A stretch of DNA of 64,000 nucleotides from Microcoleus sp. bin48.metabat.b7b8b9.023 (GCF_013299185.1 NZ_JAAFKG010000003.1:124001-188000), one strand, 5' to 3'. Shown: positions 1-9,449, counted from the first letter of the stretch. Translations and numbers: made by a program. Notes: a model not told the origin generated them from the sequence alone.

Positions 1-101
1 GGCGGTGCCAAGAGTGCCCGCCCTCCGAGGATTGGGCAACCACGGGGAGTAGGGGTCGGATTGCCCCTACAAGAATTATGCAAATGGTTTAGGATTGCTA
101 T
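1..101. mobile_element. Right part of a MITE-like repeat (partial at window edge)
   Basis: The segment ends in TTTAGGATTGCTAT and holds blocks reading like 'gggcaaccacggggag' and 'cccctacaag'. It matches the complete element at 24676-24801, which has the same terminal sequence as an inverted repeat. Its left end lies outside the window. Its right end cuts into a DUF5615 toxin reading frame coming from the other side. Confidence 0.6.
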
Positions 102-191
102 ATATTGCCGTGTAACAGTTCTCACACCGAATTTTTCGGTTAACCATTTCGCCAAACTCGGAGGCAATTGAGCATTCAACCAAAAAATCAT
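102..191 (-). pseudogene. DUF5615 PIN-like toxin, N-terminal remnant
   Basis: On the minus strand an ATG at 191 opens MIFWLNAQLPPSLAKWLTEK followed by FGVRTV. This is the usual start of DUF5615 (PIN-like) toxins, predicted ribonucleases that pair with DUF433 antitoxins. Only about 30 residues remain before the sequence runs into the MITE-like repeat at 1-101, so the catalytic part is lost. The ATG overlaps the antitoxin stop as ATGA, the typical coupling of this gene pair. Family assignment rests on the N-terminal motif and the gene order. Confidence 0.65.
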
Positions 192-422
192 ACTGCTATC
201 CTGGGGAAATCAATGCCCAGAGATGCAAAAAGCAGACACGCTTGAATGTCTTCGGGTTCCAAATCCGGAAAGTCAGCTAGAATCTCGCTAGGGGTTACAT
301 TGTCTGCCAGAGTTTCCAAAATATCGAAGAAAGCGAATTCTCATACCGCGAATACAGGGGCGGCCACCACATTTACCAGGTGTTTGAGTAATTCTGGTGA
401 GCAAAGCACTTCTATCCGTCAT
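188..422 (-). pseudogene. DUF433 antitoxin, frameshifted
   Basis: From an ATG at 422 the minus strand reads MTDRSALLTRITQTPGKCGG then RPCIRGMRIRF. After a one-base shift near 326-336 it continues FDILETLADNVTPSEILADF then PDLEPEDIQACLLFASLGID and ends at 188. The CGGRPCIRG and PSEILADFPDLEPEDI motifs are diagnostic of DUF433 antitoxins (winged helix, about 75 residues). Length and order fit a DUF433-DUF5615 operon. With the antitoxin frameshifted and the toxin truncated, the module looks dead. A sequencing error is the alternative for the shift, but not for the toxin truncation. Confidence 0.7.
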
Positions 423-549
423 ATCTTAAATTCCTATTTTTCACATAATACAGTAATTCTAAATCAATACAGTTATGATCGGACAGTCCCATCGGCAAAA
501 CAAGACTGAAAAACAGATACGCTCGATTGCTTCTTTCCTCGCTAGCGAT

Positions 550-672
550 GGGAGCATCTCATTTTTGTAAAAAGTATTTTTTCTTTGAGCGCTGTCCTCG
601 CTCGCGTATCATACAATACGCGAGCGAGGACAGCACTATAATAATAAATAAATGCAAAACAGAGATGCTCCC
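550..672. mobile_element. MITE with GGGAGCATCTC ends and a perfect internal palindrome
   Basis: Inverted ends GGGAGCATCTC (550) and AGATGCTCCC (to 672) bound 123 bp. Inside, arms GCTGTCCTCGCTCGCGTAT (591-609) and their exact complement (616-634) form a 19-bp perfect stem with a 6-nt loop. Ends and size resemble the 121-bp element at 32606-32726, although the cores differ. No protein is encoded. Confidence 0.6.
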
Positions 673-719
673 CTACTAGCGACAACCGCTAACTGAAGCA
701 TATTGAATTCTAAATTACT

Positions 720-2117
720 AAGGAATGAAAATTTAATAACTTCATTATCTACTCATTTGTCGGAACAGCACGGTAATTCCATTTTGGCAAATATTCATCA
801 AAAATAATTTTCATTGTACTCTTAAATCCATCTGCTACTTTTCTACCAGTTTTATAAATTTTATCAAGCACATTTACCAGCACAGAAAGTCCGGTTTTTG
901 TGTGGTTTTTTTCATGAGCTCTTTGACCAACTCAACAGAAGTAAAAATCACTCCTTGACAAGCTCTCGTTACATGAGGAAATAAGCGATGCTCAATTGGA
1001 TTATACTCCAATGTATAGGGAGGACAATGTGCTATTCTGATTCCTATATTTAGTTCATTGACTAATTTTTGTAAATCCGATTTAAAGATATAATAATTAG
1101 AATTGTTACTGCCACCTCCATCGCATTTAATCAAGATTGAATTTGCTTGAGGGTAGAGATAGATCCCGTAATTGATCCACCATGATTTAATCGATTCACA
1201 AGCAAATTCACTCGTATCTTTACTGATACCTAAGCTTAAATATCCTCGATTATGTTGCACATCATAAATTCCATGAGGTACTATTTTGCCCTCAGCCAAA
1301 CTAAAAAAGTCATGGTCAAGTGTGGTAACTGTTTCGGTAGTATACAGAGTTCCTGAACGATATAAGTCTCCAATAAATTCCTTTTTTTTGGTATCCATGC
1401 TAATGATAGAATTTCCCTATAACTCATACTATTCAGTGATTCTGGCAAGATTCTCAAATTGTTCGTTACGATTCTTTGTTATTTCTGTTGTTTGTTTTTT
1501 TTGATCTTGACGTTTCACATATCCGTGCTTTTTTAATAACTTTTTGACAACCGTTACGCTGACTGTTATGCCATGAACTTTCAGATCTTCAACTATTTCT
1601 TCTTGAGTGAGATTAGTCCATTTAATTTTCTCATCCATTGGGCTGCCTGCCGTATAATGTTTTAACACTTCTAAAAAACTTTCATTCAAGCCAGGTATCA
1701 GAGACTCGCTAGTTTTTCTTCCTCCTCCTTTTTGACGAATTCTGTGTCGCTCAAAAGTAGTCTCTGATTCACTATTTAATTCCTTAATGCCTTTGGCTAT
1801 TGTATTTCTGTCTGCTGCCAAAATTCGGGATATGTAACTAATTCCACCATAACCAAGTTTTTGGGCTTCTATTGCTGCATATCTTCGTCGATCTTTTTCA
1901 GATAGACATTGATAAATTTTCCGCATCTGAGCAGTAATTTCAGACGAGTAATACATAGATTTACCTGAACAAAATGAAGGAGATTAACTAACCAATTATT
2001 AGGGAAACAAAGAAGGTGAACATCGAATAAGGATGAGTTTTGACCACAAAATGAAATGTTACATCCTTTGCAATCACTCATTTGTTTATAGCTTGTGTTA
2101 TTAAATTTTCATTCCTT
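720..2117 (-). mobile_element. ISAzo13-family insertion sequence (degenerate)
   Basis: A 21-bp perfect inverted repeat starting AAGGAATGAAAATTTAATAA occurs at 720-740 and, complemented, at 2097-2117, bounding 1398 bp around one transposase relic. The right end sits inside a tnpB fragment whose stop codon is supplied by the inverted repeat. The rest of that tnpB is not found on the left side and no target duplication is visible, so a deletion accompanied or followed insertion. Confidence 0.7.
749..1956 (-). pseudogene. ISAzo13-family transposase, inactivated
   Basis: The N-terminal part from ATG 1956 carries a helix-turn-helix region (KLGYGGISYISRILAADRNT). It is followed in the same frame by two TAG codons (ITE*YEL*GNSIIS, near 1417-1430) and then MDTKKKEFIGDLY, LCDGGG-type KCDGGGSNNSNYY and PPYTLEYNPIEHRLFPH, the conserved DDE blocks of ISAzo13 transposases. 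Near 895 a frameshift separates the C-terminal tail, which resumes as LSVLVNVLDKIYKTGRK and ends WNYRAVPTNE at 749. Total length about 402 codons fits the family. Two nonsense codons and one shift make it non-functional. Confidence 0.85.
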
Positions 2118-2399
2118 ATCCCGTCGCTCAAAGAAATTGATAAACTCTCTAGACAAGTTTAGCGACACCGATTGCAACACTTGGCTATAAGGTTCAGCCA
2201 ACCATCCAAACTCTTTTTTGAGAGCAGGTAGACGGTCGTTTCTCCCTTGCTGGGATAGCCCTTTACCAGTTTGTTTATAAAGTTGATTGGTCATGGCTAA
2301 CGAATTATTCCAAAACCAACGGGCACAGCCGAATGCTTTTGATAGCGCTACTTGCTGCTCATCGTTAGGGTAAATTCGTACCTTGACTGCGTGTTTCAT
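2109..2399 (-). pseudogene. tnpB: TnpB N-terminal fragment (IS200/IS605 family)
   Basis: The ATG at 2399 opens MKHAVKVRIYPNDEQQVALS, the standard N-terminus of IS200/IS605 TnpB, followed by FGCARWFWNNSLAM and FINFFERRD. The frame then enters the inverted repeat of the ISAzo13 element, which adds KE and a stop. Only about 94 of about 400 residues remain, with no RuvC or zinc-finger part. It belongs to the same TnpB lineage as the copy at 19467-20682 (compare YKQTGKGLS with YKETGKGIS). Confidence 0.85.
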
Positions 2400-2664
2400 G
2401 TCTCTATCTTACTACGAAAAACTTAAATCAGTAAATAAATATTCTAGGTGGAAGGCAAAGCTAATTGGCTGTTGGATCGGGGAGTTCCAACAGCCGCGCT
2501 ATCCATCCCCACCGTGTAGACGGATGGGGAATTCCGCTAATCAGTTAAATTTTGATTGTTCCCAGACTTTAGTCTGGGAATGCATCTTTAACGACTCCAA
2601 ATTGAAATTGCAACGAAAAAGTGAAAAAGACAGAAAAACTAAGTTTGTCGTATCTTTTACCTTG
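2400..2664. other. Intergenic hairpins upstream of tnpB fragment
   Basis: No gene is apparent. CCATCCCC and GGATGGGG (about 2503-2528) can pair, and TTCCCAGACT/AGTCTGGGAA (about 2560-2581) forms a 10-bp stem with a 2-nt loop. These may be left-end hairpins of the dead IS200/IS605 element, or a terminator for the lipoprotein gene at 2665. Confidence 0.35.
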
Positions 2665-3444
2665 TTATTTGGAGACACTGGCGAGAATCTTTTCCATCTC
2701 AGAAAGCTCCAGCGCACCTGAGAAAGTTTGGCCGTTCATGACAAAGAATGGAGTACCTCCAATGCCCAGTTTTTGAGCGAGTTGCACGTCTTTCTGAATG
2801 GCGGCCTCGGCGGCGGGGCTGTTGCGATCGGTGTTGAATTTATCTAATTTTAGATTGAGCTTTTGGGCGATCGATCCGTACAATTCCTCACCTAACTTTT
2901 TCTGCCCTTCAAACAAAGCGCTGTAATATTCCCAAAACTTACCCTGTTGTTGAGCCGCCCAAGCTGCTTTAGCTGCTGGCAACGCTTGAGGATGTGAAGG
3001 CAATGGAAAATGCTTGTAGGCTAAAGTAACTTTGTCCTGGTGTTTTGCCATAAACTGCTTGACGGTATCGTGAGCGCGCGCGCAAAACGGACATTGAAAG
3101 TCAGAGAATTCTAAAAGTACAATCTGCTGGGAAGCCGAACCCGTGCTAGGAGAATCCCCGATCGCCGATTTGGGATTTGTTTTCATCTCCTGAAAAAATG
3201 ACTCCTGCGCCGCTTTGAGAGACTGCTGCTGTTCTTGCTGGTACGCTTGTACCGAATCTAAAATTGCTTGCGGATTTTCCCGGATCACCTGCAAGACTTG
3301 CTCTTTCAACTTGGGATCGACTGAATTGCCAGCCGCTGACTGGGCGGGGGAACAACCGATAAATACAAGGCAACCCGCAAGCAGTGCAGCCAAGCAGAAG
3401 GCTTGCTGGCTGCGGAATTTTCGCCAAATAGTGGATATGTTCAT
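2665..3444 (-). CDS. DsbA-family thioredoxin-like lipoprotein
   Basis: Predicted extracytoplasmic thiol-disulfide oxidoreductase of 259 residues. Residues 1-31 form a lipoprotein-type signal (basic start, hydrophobic core, cysteine in FIGC at 31, with LAGC at 25 as alternative), so it is probably membrane-anchored on the periplasmic side. A Gln-rich helical linker (about 45-90) precedes a thioredoxin_4/DsbA fold with the active-site CPFC at 118-121 (SDFQCPFCARAHD) and the cis-proline in GGTPFF at about 231-232. DsbA relatives oxidise or isomerise disulfides in exported proteins; which role applies here cannot be told. It stands alone, with repeat-rich DNA upstream. Confidence 0.85.
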   Translation of the reverse strand: MNISTIWRKFRSQQAFCLAALLAGCLVFIGCSPAQSAAGNSVDPKLKEQVLQVIRENPQAILDSVQAYQQEQQQSLKAAQESFFQEMKTNPKSAIGDSPSTGSASQQIVLLEFSDFQCPFCARAHDTVKQFMAKHQDKVTLAYKHFPLPSHPQALPAAKAAWAAQQQGKFWEYYSALFEGQKKLGEELYGSIAQKLNLKLDKFNTDRNSPAAEAAIQKDVQLAQKLGIGGTPFFVMNGQTFSGALELSEMEKILASVSK

Positions 3445-3559
3445 CTTTTTTCCTGGTTTACAGCAACACTTAATCCTACATTTAATTTTGCGGAGTGTCA
3501 GGTGTACCGCAGTTTAGTGCTGTGCAGTTATTTTTAGATACGAGCAATAATTAGTAATT

Positions 3560-3804
3560 GGCGATCGAAAAGGTTTGATCGTTCGGACTTCAGTCCTTCC
3601 TCAATTTAAGGACTAAAGTCCTCACTACAAACACAATCAAAAAGGTTTGATCGTTCGGACTTCAGTCCTCCTCAAATGAGGAGGACTGAAGTCCTCACTA
3701 CAAACACTCAAAAAGGTTCGTAGTGAGGACTTCAGTCCTTCTTAAATTATTGTGGAACAACCGCATCAACAAGGTTCGTAGTGAGGACTTCAGTCCTACC
3801 TCAA
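3560..3804. repeat. Cluster of 'gaggacttcagtcctc' repeats
   Basis: Four or more units of the pattern GTAGTGAGGACTTCAGTCCT, some with the complement AGGACTGAAGTCCTCACTAC as arm, are separated by 20-30 bp. The same family occurs near 22110, 32460, 32800, 42700-42930, 51505-51605, 57310 and 62215, almost always between genes. Each unit is palindromic around GGACTtcAGTCC and can form a hairpin. Confidence 0.8.
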
Positions 3805-4317
3805 TTATTTGCGATTGCTGAGCCATTTAGCAGCAACTATTCCCAAAATACCCGCAACCACTGGATTCCCCAAAAACTTCATCAAACTAGGCTGTTGTGC
3901 CAACACTTCTCGGAAAATATCCGGGTGATTGTGATAGGTAAACGAAGCCAGCTTGCTAACATCATCAGCAGTCATGCGGCTAGCGTGGTGGGTAGAAAGT
4001 CCTAGCTGCTTTTCCAACTGGCGATCCTTCAATCCTCTCTTATCCAACTGCTTGAAGAACTCCCGTGCCACGTCGTCGCGTTCGTTTGGCTTGATTTGGG
4101 CGATCGCCTTTTGCAATTCCGGTTCCAACTGTGCCGGCGGGAGAGAGTCGTGATTCAAAGAACGCCCGAATAATTGTTTGCGCTGATCCGGGGAAGTTCT
4201 CTGAGCAAAATCGTCAAAATTTTCGTACTCTTCACCCGTTGTCTCAGGCATCATTTCGCGATCGCCCTGAGCCAAATCGCTCATGATTTGTCGCTTGTAA
4301 TTATCGCTGCTACTCAT
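3805..4317 (-). CDS. Conserved cyanobacterial hypothetical protein
   Basis: A 170-residue protein of unknown function. The ATG at 4317 (MSSSDNYKRQIMSDLAQGD) is preferred over the upstream ATG at 4374 because GGGGA lies just ahead of it and the extra 19 residues look non-coding. The N-terminal half is acidic and polar (EEYENFDDFAQRTSPDQR). The middle contains a helical region (ERDDVAREFFKQLDKRGLKD). The C-terminus is hydrophobic (FLGNPVVAGILGIVAAKWL, about 147-165) and could insert in a membrane. No catalytic motif is seen. It lies between the DsbA-like gene and a lipoprotein gene but is too far from both for a clear operon. Confidence 0.7.
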   Translation of the reverse strand: MSSSDNYKRQIMSDLAQGDREMMPETTGEEYENFDDFAQRTSPDQRKQLFGRSLNHDSLPPAQLEPELQKAIAQIKPNERDDVAREFFKQLDKRGLKDRQLEKQLGLSTHHASRMTADDVSKLASFTYHNHPDIFREVLAQQPSLMKFLGNPVVAGILGIVAAKWLSNRK

Positions 4318-4433
4318 GGTAATTATTTCCCCAACTAAACAACAGTTCAGTCTCAAATTGAGATTGCTTCGCATTCAAAAAACTGCGGAAGATTAAAGCG
4401 TCGCGCTGCTATAAATTCCGCTTTTAAACCAGG

Positions 4434-4877
4434 TCAAGACTTGTATTCAATCTGATTTAATTGCTGGTCATACTTTGCCGTCAAAATCAGTTTTTTGTCA
4501 GGAGCATAAACCAAAACACTTAAATCCTGATTTGGGAAATTGCGGTGAAAACCTTGGGCTAAAGATTTCGCCAAATCTTTTACTTCAGTAGGGCGGACTT
4601 GCGGGGTGATTACAACTCCCAATTTGTTATTGTCGCGCACGTAAGCATCCTGAACCAGACCCTTAGCCGTCTTTGTTACCCATTGACCAAAATCTTGACC
4701 TGCGACGGTATTCCCGCGTTCTAGCTGCGCGTAATAGCCCTGACTGCCACCAATTGCTACAGGTACGTTAGTCGGTTTTTGGGCGGAAACGCTGGGGGCG
4801 CAGGCAGTAGTAACAGCCAGCATTAGAACCAAGAGTAAACCCGCAATCATTTTGCGACTCTGCTGCAATAAACTCAC
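4434..4877 (-). CDS. Small lipoprotein of unknown function
   Basis: The 147-residue product begins with a clear lipoprotein signal: SRKMIAGLLLVLMLAVTTAC with the lipobox TTAC, cysteine at about 26. The mature part is short and polar and contains VITPQVRPTEVKDLAKSL and LSVLVYAPDKKLILTAKYDQ, which look like a small alpha/beta domain. I do not recognise a named family. Location is inferred to be the periplasmic face of a membrane. TTTTTTCCTCC on the plus strand just outside the start gives a GGAGG ribosome site for this ATG. Confidence 0.75.
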   Translation of the reverse strand: MSLLQQSRKMIAGLLLVLMLAVTTACAPSVSAQKPTNVPVAIGGSQGYYAQLERGNTVAGQDFGQWVTKTAKGLVQDAYVRDNNKLGVVITPQVRPTEVKDLAKSLAQGFHRNFPNQDLSVLVYAPDKKLILTAKYDQQLNQIEYKS

Positions 4878-4955
4878 CTTTTTTTCCTCCGTTCTGAAAA
4901 CAATTTGAAGAATTAAGAGGGTCAGGTTTTTCGACCCTCTTAATTAGTATTAGGC

Positions 4956-5138
4956 TCAGTCTATTTTCTTTTTGATCTCATCTTTGACATCTTCGACTGT
5001 GTGGCTAGCTTCAGCTTGTTTTTGCTTCATTTTGCCTTCAGCTTTATCCTTGGGGTCGCCAGTAACATTGCCGATGGCTTCTTGAGCAGCGCCTTCGATG
5101 TTTTTGCCAGTTGCCTTTGCTCTATCGTTAATGCTCAT
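4956..5138 (-). CDS. CsbD-family stress protein
   Basis: A 60-residue, very hydrophilic protein. MSINDRAKATGKNIEGAAQE followed by AIGNVTGDPKDKAEGKMKQK matches the CsbD-like family (general-stress proteins named for Bacillus CsbD, function unknown, probably largely disordered). The Lys/Glu-rich tail VEDVKDEIKKKID is predicted helical. The ribosome site is AGGAG (ATAAGGAGAAACC before ATG). The gene is single, and cyanobacterial homologues are often desiccation- or stress-responsive, which is inference here. Confidence 0.85.
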   Translation of the reverse strand: MSINDRAKATGKNIEGAAQEAIGNVTGDPKDKAEGKMKQKQAEASHTVEDVKDEIKKKID

Positions 5139-5790
5139 TGGTTTCTCCTTATTTGTATCTAATTTGACGTTTTTTACTTAAATTCATCATAGGTAACAAT
5201 GAGCTGGGCTGCACTCTACCTGTAGGAAGAAACAAGGAAGAAGTCTAAGGGAAGAGGTTTGACTAATTTAACGGAGGTCAGGAATAGGGAATAAGGAAAA
5301 GTTATTGTTGAGTCGAGGATAGACAGGGACTTTCATCGTTACCGTTTTGCGATCTAAGCTGTTAGCTGCAACAAAGTGTTTCGCAGAAAAAACTCGGTGT
5401 ACAGCCACCCATGCGCTCAGGACTGCTTTGTTCAACCAAAAATACTTTCAAATTCTAAATTTATGTTTAATTCTTCTTTTTTTATTCTTCTCGATCGCTA
5501 ACAACCAATGACTAACAACTAATAACTATAGTCTTTCTCAGAAACATGAGGTACTCATGGGCATAGGGCATAGGGCATAGGGCATACATCACTTTTTTGA
5601 GAACCGCTATAACAACTAATAACTAACAACTAATAACTAATAACTAATGACCAATGACCAATGACTAACAACTAACAACTAATGCCCCATGCCCAATGCC
5701 CAATGCCCTGTTTGGCCAATGCCCAATAACTCCAAAAATAGAGTGTGGGCAAGACCTCATCTTACCCACACCTAAAAAACGTTATTGATT
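5139..5790. other. Repeat-rich intergenic region
   Basis: No gene is supported. It holds simple repeats: ACTAATA/ACTAACA units (5500-5670), GGGCATA heptamers (5560-5585), GCCCAAT heptamers (5682-5730), and a pair of inverted segments near 5531 (CTTTCTCAGAAACATGAGG) and 5587-5613 (TTTTTTGAGAACCGCTATA) related to the MITE at 41513-41616. Confidence 0.6.
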
Positions 5791-5997
5791 TTATTTTGAC
5801 TTGTGATGACATTCTTCATCTATTTTGTGCTGAAGTTCTTCTTTTAACTGTTCGACAGCGCGCTTAGTTTGAGCCTTTTCTTGTTTCTGCTGGCCGAGGG
5901 CTTTTTCTGTTTCCTCACCAAGCAATTTTTCCCTTGATTTTGGTAATGTAACTTCGCGGCCACTTACTACAGTATGGATCGGGTTTTCTTCATTCAT
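5791..5997 (-). CDS. Small charged coiled-coil protein
   Basis: A 68-residue protein, MNEENPIHTVVSGREVTLPK then a Lys/Glu/Gln-rich helix (EETEKALGQQKQEKAQTK, VEQLKEELQHKIDEECHHKS). The tail resembles that of the CsbD-family protein 0.7 kb away (VEDVKDEIKKKID), suggesting a similar stress-related, partly disordered protein, but no family can be named. The composition is biased and the reading frame is short, so certainty is moderate. Confidence 0.55.
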   Translation of the reverse strand: MNEENPIHTVVSGREVTLPKSREKLLGEETEKALGQQKQEKAQTKRAVEQLKEELQHKIDEECHHKSK

Positions 5998-6575
5998 TAG
6001 TTTTCACCCTAATTTATGCTAAACATATTTTCAACAAGGCTAATTCAAAGTTGACCTTAGCTAGATCCTAAGGTAAAGCACGTAGAGTTCCCTCTGCCTG
6101 AAGGGTGATAGGGCTGGGGGAAGAGTGGGTTAGTTTTTAGGTTTGAGTATTATAGTAAAAGCAATCTACGGAGAGTTATATCTCCCGGAAGCAAGATATG
6201 GGAAGGAGAATAGTGCATGAGTAGGTGCAGTTAGTTGGTGACTCGCACGCAGCTAGGCGGTGAATGAGTTGGGGAGAGTGTAAGAGGTAAGAGAGGGATA
6301 ATTGTTCTGCGGCATTGCACAAGTGGGTTCTACCGTTTGTTTGATGAGGCTGCTTAGACCTCCGTCACAGATTGAGATAAAAATCGGTGACAGGTTAGTG
6401 CAGAATGTAAGTCAATGCAGGAAGGTTTGACCGTTAAAATCAACAGGATGCAGCAATTGTTAAGTTGTGTGGCGATCGGGTGAAATAATCTGCTAAACCT
6501 GAGTTAGCCTCCGGACTAACTTCCCGCAGGATTGAACTAAAATTTCTGTTATTAGTAAAAAGTATCTAAAACCCT
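5998..6575. other. Intergenic region upstream of the sensor kinase
   Basis: No gene is seen in 578 bp. A small hairpin GTTAG-CCTCCGGA-CTAAC lies near 6502-6520, within the likely 5' leader of the downstream kinase gene. A TAA in frame at 6567-6569 shows the kinase cannot start further upstream in this frame. Confidence 0.5.
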
Positions 6576-9449
6576 ATGGGAGCAAGGAGCAGTAACCCCC
6601 TCGAAGCAGCCGGCCCAGCTTGTGAGCCGATCAAAATAGGCGTGTTGCATTCGCTGACGGGAACTATGTCCATCAGCGAAATTTCTGTAAAAGATGCGAC
6701 GCTGCTGGCTGTTGAGGAAATTAATGCGGCGGGAGGGGTACTCGGACGCCCCTTGGAAGCGGTGATAGCAGATGGAGCTAGCGATTTGCAGACTTTTGCT
6801 CAAAAAGCTAAGCAATTGCTCCAAGAATCGCAGGTGGCGGTGGTATTTGGTTGTTGGACTTCGGCTAGTCGCAAGGCGGTACTGCCGGCTTTTGAGTACG
6901 GCAATGGGTTGCTGTTTTATCCGGTACAGTACGAAGGGCTAGAACAGTGTCCGAATATTTTCTACACTGGTGCGGCGCCGAACCAACAGATTGTACCTGG
7001 GGTGAATTACTTGCTGGCTCAGGGGAAGCGGAAAATTTTCCTGTTGGGTTCTGATTATATTTTTCCCCGGACGGCAAATTTGATTGTGAAAGCTCAACTG
7101 GCGGCACTCGGAGGAGAGTTGGCGGGGGAAGTGTATCTGCCACTGGGTTCGAGGGAGGTGGACGAGGCGATCGCACATATTTTAGCAGTGAAACCGGATG
7201 CGATTCTCAACACTCTTAACGGCGACAGCAATGTGGCTTTTTTCCATCAACTGCGGGAAGCTGGTTTGAAACCGGAGGATTTGCCGGTGATGTCGGTTAG
7301 CGTCGCAGAAGAGGAAATACGGGCGATAGGGCCATCTAATATTGCCGGACATTGGGTGGTTTGGAACTATTTTCAAACTGTTGATACGGCGGAAAATCAG
7401 AAATTTGTTAAGGATTATAAAGCGAGATATGGGGAAAATCGTGTCACGGATGACCCAATCGAAGCGGCTTATTTGGGGGTTTATCTGTGGAAGGAAGCAG
7501 TAGAAAAAGCTGGTTCGATAGATGTAATTAAAGTCAGGGCGGCTGCTAAAAATATTGAGTTTGCAGCGCCTTCGGGCATGGTAAAAATAGATGCTCAAAC
7601 CCAGCATACTTGGAAAACAGTGCGGATTGGTCAGGTGCGATCGGACGGTCAAATTGAGGAGATTTGGAATTCCGGGGCACCTGTACAGCCGGATCCTTTT
7701 CTCAAAAGCTACCCTTGGGCGGCGGCACTAAGTCCGAAGCAGATTTCTGTGGGAACTAGGGCTTCTTTGCTCGGGCTGTTTGTCATCATGGTACTGATTA
7801 CTTGGATGGCGGTGGGAGTCGGGTGGATGGGTTCTTTGGAGATGAAGAACTCTTTGCTGGCGATACAGGCGACATCAGCTCCAGGGGGGGCTGTGGAGGC
7901 AACAATGGCGGTGCTGGCCGAGCAAACTATGGCTGTGGCGAGCCGCACTCAGAGTTGGCTGGTGGGGGCTTTGGTTTTGAGTTCGATCGCAGGTATAGTT
8001 GCTTGTGTGTCGGTGTCGGCGATTATTCGGAATTTGGGTTTGCTCCGGGAAACTGCCCAACAGATTGCGAGCGGTGATTTGACTGCTCGATCGCCTGTGG
8101 TGTCTAATGATGCGATCGGAGTGCTATCTTCTACTCTCAATACAATGGCTCAGCAAATTAGCAGTTTGCTCAAAGGTTTGGAGGTGCGGCAACGACAGCT
8201 AGAAGAGCGATCGAGTGAATTGGAAGTTGCTAAGAACGCTGCGGAAGCTGCTAACCGCGCGAAAAGCACTTTTTTGGCAAATATGACTCACGAATTGCGG
8301 ACGCCCCTGAATGCGATTATCGGCTACAGCGAGCTGCTGCAAGAAGAGGCTCTGGAACTCGGGGAAGAAGAGTTTGTGATGGATTTGGCAAGCATTAATA
8401 TGGCAGGCAAGCAGTTGCTGAACATTATTAGTGACATCTTGGATATTTCTAAAATAGAAGCAGGAAAGATGACTCTTTTCCTGGAGACTGTTGATGTCTT
8501 GAATTTAGTCGATCAGGTTGTGACTACGGTTCAACCGCTGATGGCGAAAAATGGCAATACTTTGAGTGTCAATTGCGATCGCGATATTGGTACGATCCAC
8601 GCTGATTCGGCGAAGCTGCGACAAGCGCTGTTGAATTTGGCGAGCAATGCTGCTAAGTTTACCGATCGAGGCAAAATTACACTTAATGTTTGGAAGGAAG
8701 AATGGGAAGTTTTGCCTGTGGAGAATTCCGAGGATCTCTCGGATATTGGCTCTGAGTTTCACAGATATTCGATCGTGTTTCAAGTCACCGATACGGGCAT
8801 CGGCATGACTGACGATCAGATTTCGAGGCTGTTTGGAGCTTTTTCACAAGCGGACGATTCCACTACTCGCAGGTACGGTGGCACGGGCTTGGGGCTGACT
8901 ATTAGCCGTAAGTTTTGCCAGATGATGGGCGGGGATATTACGGTTGAGAGCGAGTTTGATTGCGGTTCTACTTTTACGATTCGCTTGCCGATGGCGATTA
9001 AAATCGAGAAAGAAGCGGAGAAGGAGGCAGCACCGGAAGAAACAAGTCAACAAGAAGTGCGATCGCAAACGCTGGAACTTCCTGATGCTGCTACTGTGCT
9101 AGTAATTGACGACGATCCAGACTCGCGGGATTTGATCGCCCGCTGCTTGTCAAAACAAGGATTTCGGGTACTCTCGTCAGCTAGCGGTGAGGAAGGGCTT
9201 AAGTTAGCTAAGGAGTCGCTACCCGATGCGATTACTCTAGACGTGATGATGCCGAGTATGGACGGCTGGGCGGTGCTGTCGGCGTTGAAAGCCGATCCGG
9301 ATTTAGCTAATATTCCGGTGATTATGTTGACTTTTTTGGACGATCAAAATCATGGTTTGGAATTGGGAGCAGCGGAGTATTTGAGGAAGCCTTTGGATTA
9401 CAAACGCTTTGCTGATTTATTGAGTAAATATCAGCGCCCGCAAAAGTAG
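6576..9449 (+). CDS. Hybrid histidine kinase with a urea/amide-binding-protein-like sensor
   Basis: A 957-residue fusion. Residues about 15-375 match Peripla_BP_5-type branched-chain/urea-binding proteins of the UrtA/AmiC/FmdD group ([57 protein letters not shown]-like WVVWNYF). Two hydrophobic segments follow (about 395-418 and 460-481), then HAMP (about 482-535), HisKA with phosphoacceptor His572 ([19 protein letters not shown]), HATPase_c ([23 protein letters not shown]) and a receiver with phosphoacceptor Asp889 ([13 protein letters not shown]). No signal peptide or membrane segment precedes the binding domain, so with two membrane spans the sensor and kinase should both face the cytoplasm, as in cytosolic AmiC. 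The ligand is probably a small amide, urea or amino acid (inference). No partner regulator is adjacent. Confidence 0.88.
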   Translation: MGARSSNPLEAAGPACEPIKIGVLHSLTGTMSISEISVKDATLLAVEEINAAGGVLGRPLEAVIADGASDLQTFAQKAKQLLQESQVAVVFGCWTSASRKAVLPAFEYGNGLLFYPVQYEGLEQCPNIFYTGAAPNQQIVPGVNYLLAQGKRKIFLLGSDYIFPRTANLIVKAQLAALGGELAGEVYLPLGSREVDEAIAHILAVKPDAILNTLNGDSNVAFFHQLREAGLKPEDLPVMSVSVAEEEIRAIGPSNIAGHWVVWNYFQTVDTAENQKFVKDYKARYGENRVTDDPIEAAYLGVYLWKEAVEKAGSIDVIKVRAAAKNIEFAAPSGMVKIDAQTQHTWKTVRIGQVRSDGQIEEIWNSGAPVQPDPFLKSYPWAAALSPKQISVGTRASLLGLFVIMVLITWMAVGVGWMGSLEMKNSLLAIQATSAPGGAVEATMAVLAEQTMAVASRTQSWLVGALVLSSIAGIVACVSVSAIIRNLGLLRETAQQIASGDLTARSPVVSNDAIGVLSSTLNTMAQQISSLLKGLEVRQRQLEERSSELEVAKNAAEAANRAKSTFLANMTHELRTPLNAIIGYSELLQEEALELGEEEFVMDLASINMAGKQLLNIISDILDISKIEAGKMTLFLETVDVLNLVDQVVTTVQPLMAKNGNTLSVNCDRDIGTIHADSAKLRQALLNLASNAAKFTDRGKITLNVWKEEWEVLPVENSEDLSDIGSEFHRYSIVFQVTDTGIGMTDDQISRLFGAFSQADDSTTRRYGGTGLGLTISRKFCQMMGGDITVESEFDCGSTFTIRLPMAIKIEKEAEKEAAPEETSQQEVRSQTLELPDAATVLVIDDDPDSRDLIARCLSKQGFRVLSSASGEEGLKLAKESLPDAITLDVMMPSMDGWAVLSALKADPDLANIPVIMLTFLDDQNHGLELGAAEYLRKPLDYKRFADLLSKYQRPQK

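Noticed and set aside
246-509. Open 87-residue frame on the plus strand
   Set aside because: It lies opposite a recognisable DUF433 antitoxin relic and has no family motif or ribosome site.
1869-2081. 70-residue minus frame next to the ISAzo13 transposase
   Set aside because: It overlaps the transposase N-terminus in another frame and the IS end; composition is Cys/Leu/Phe-rich without motifs.
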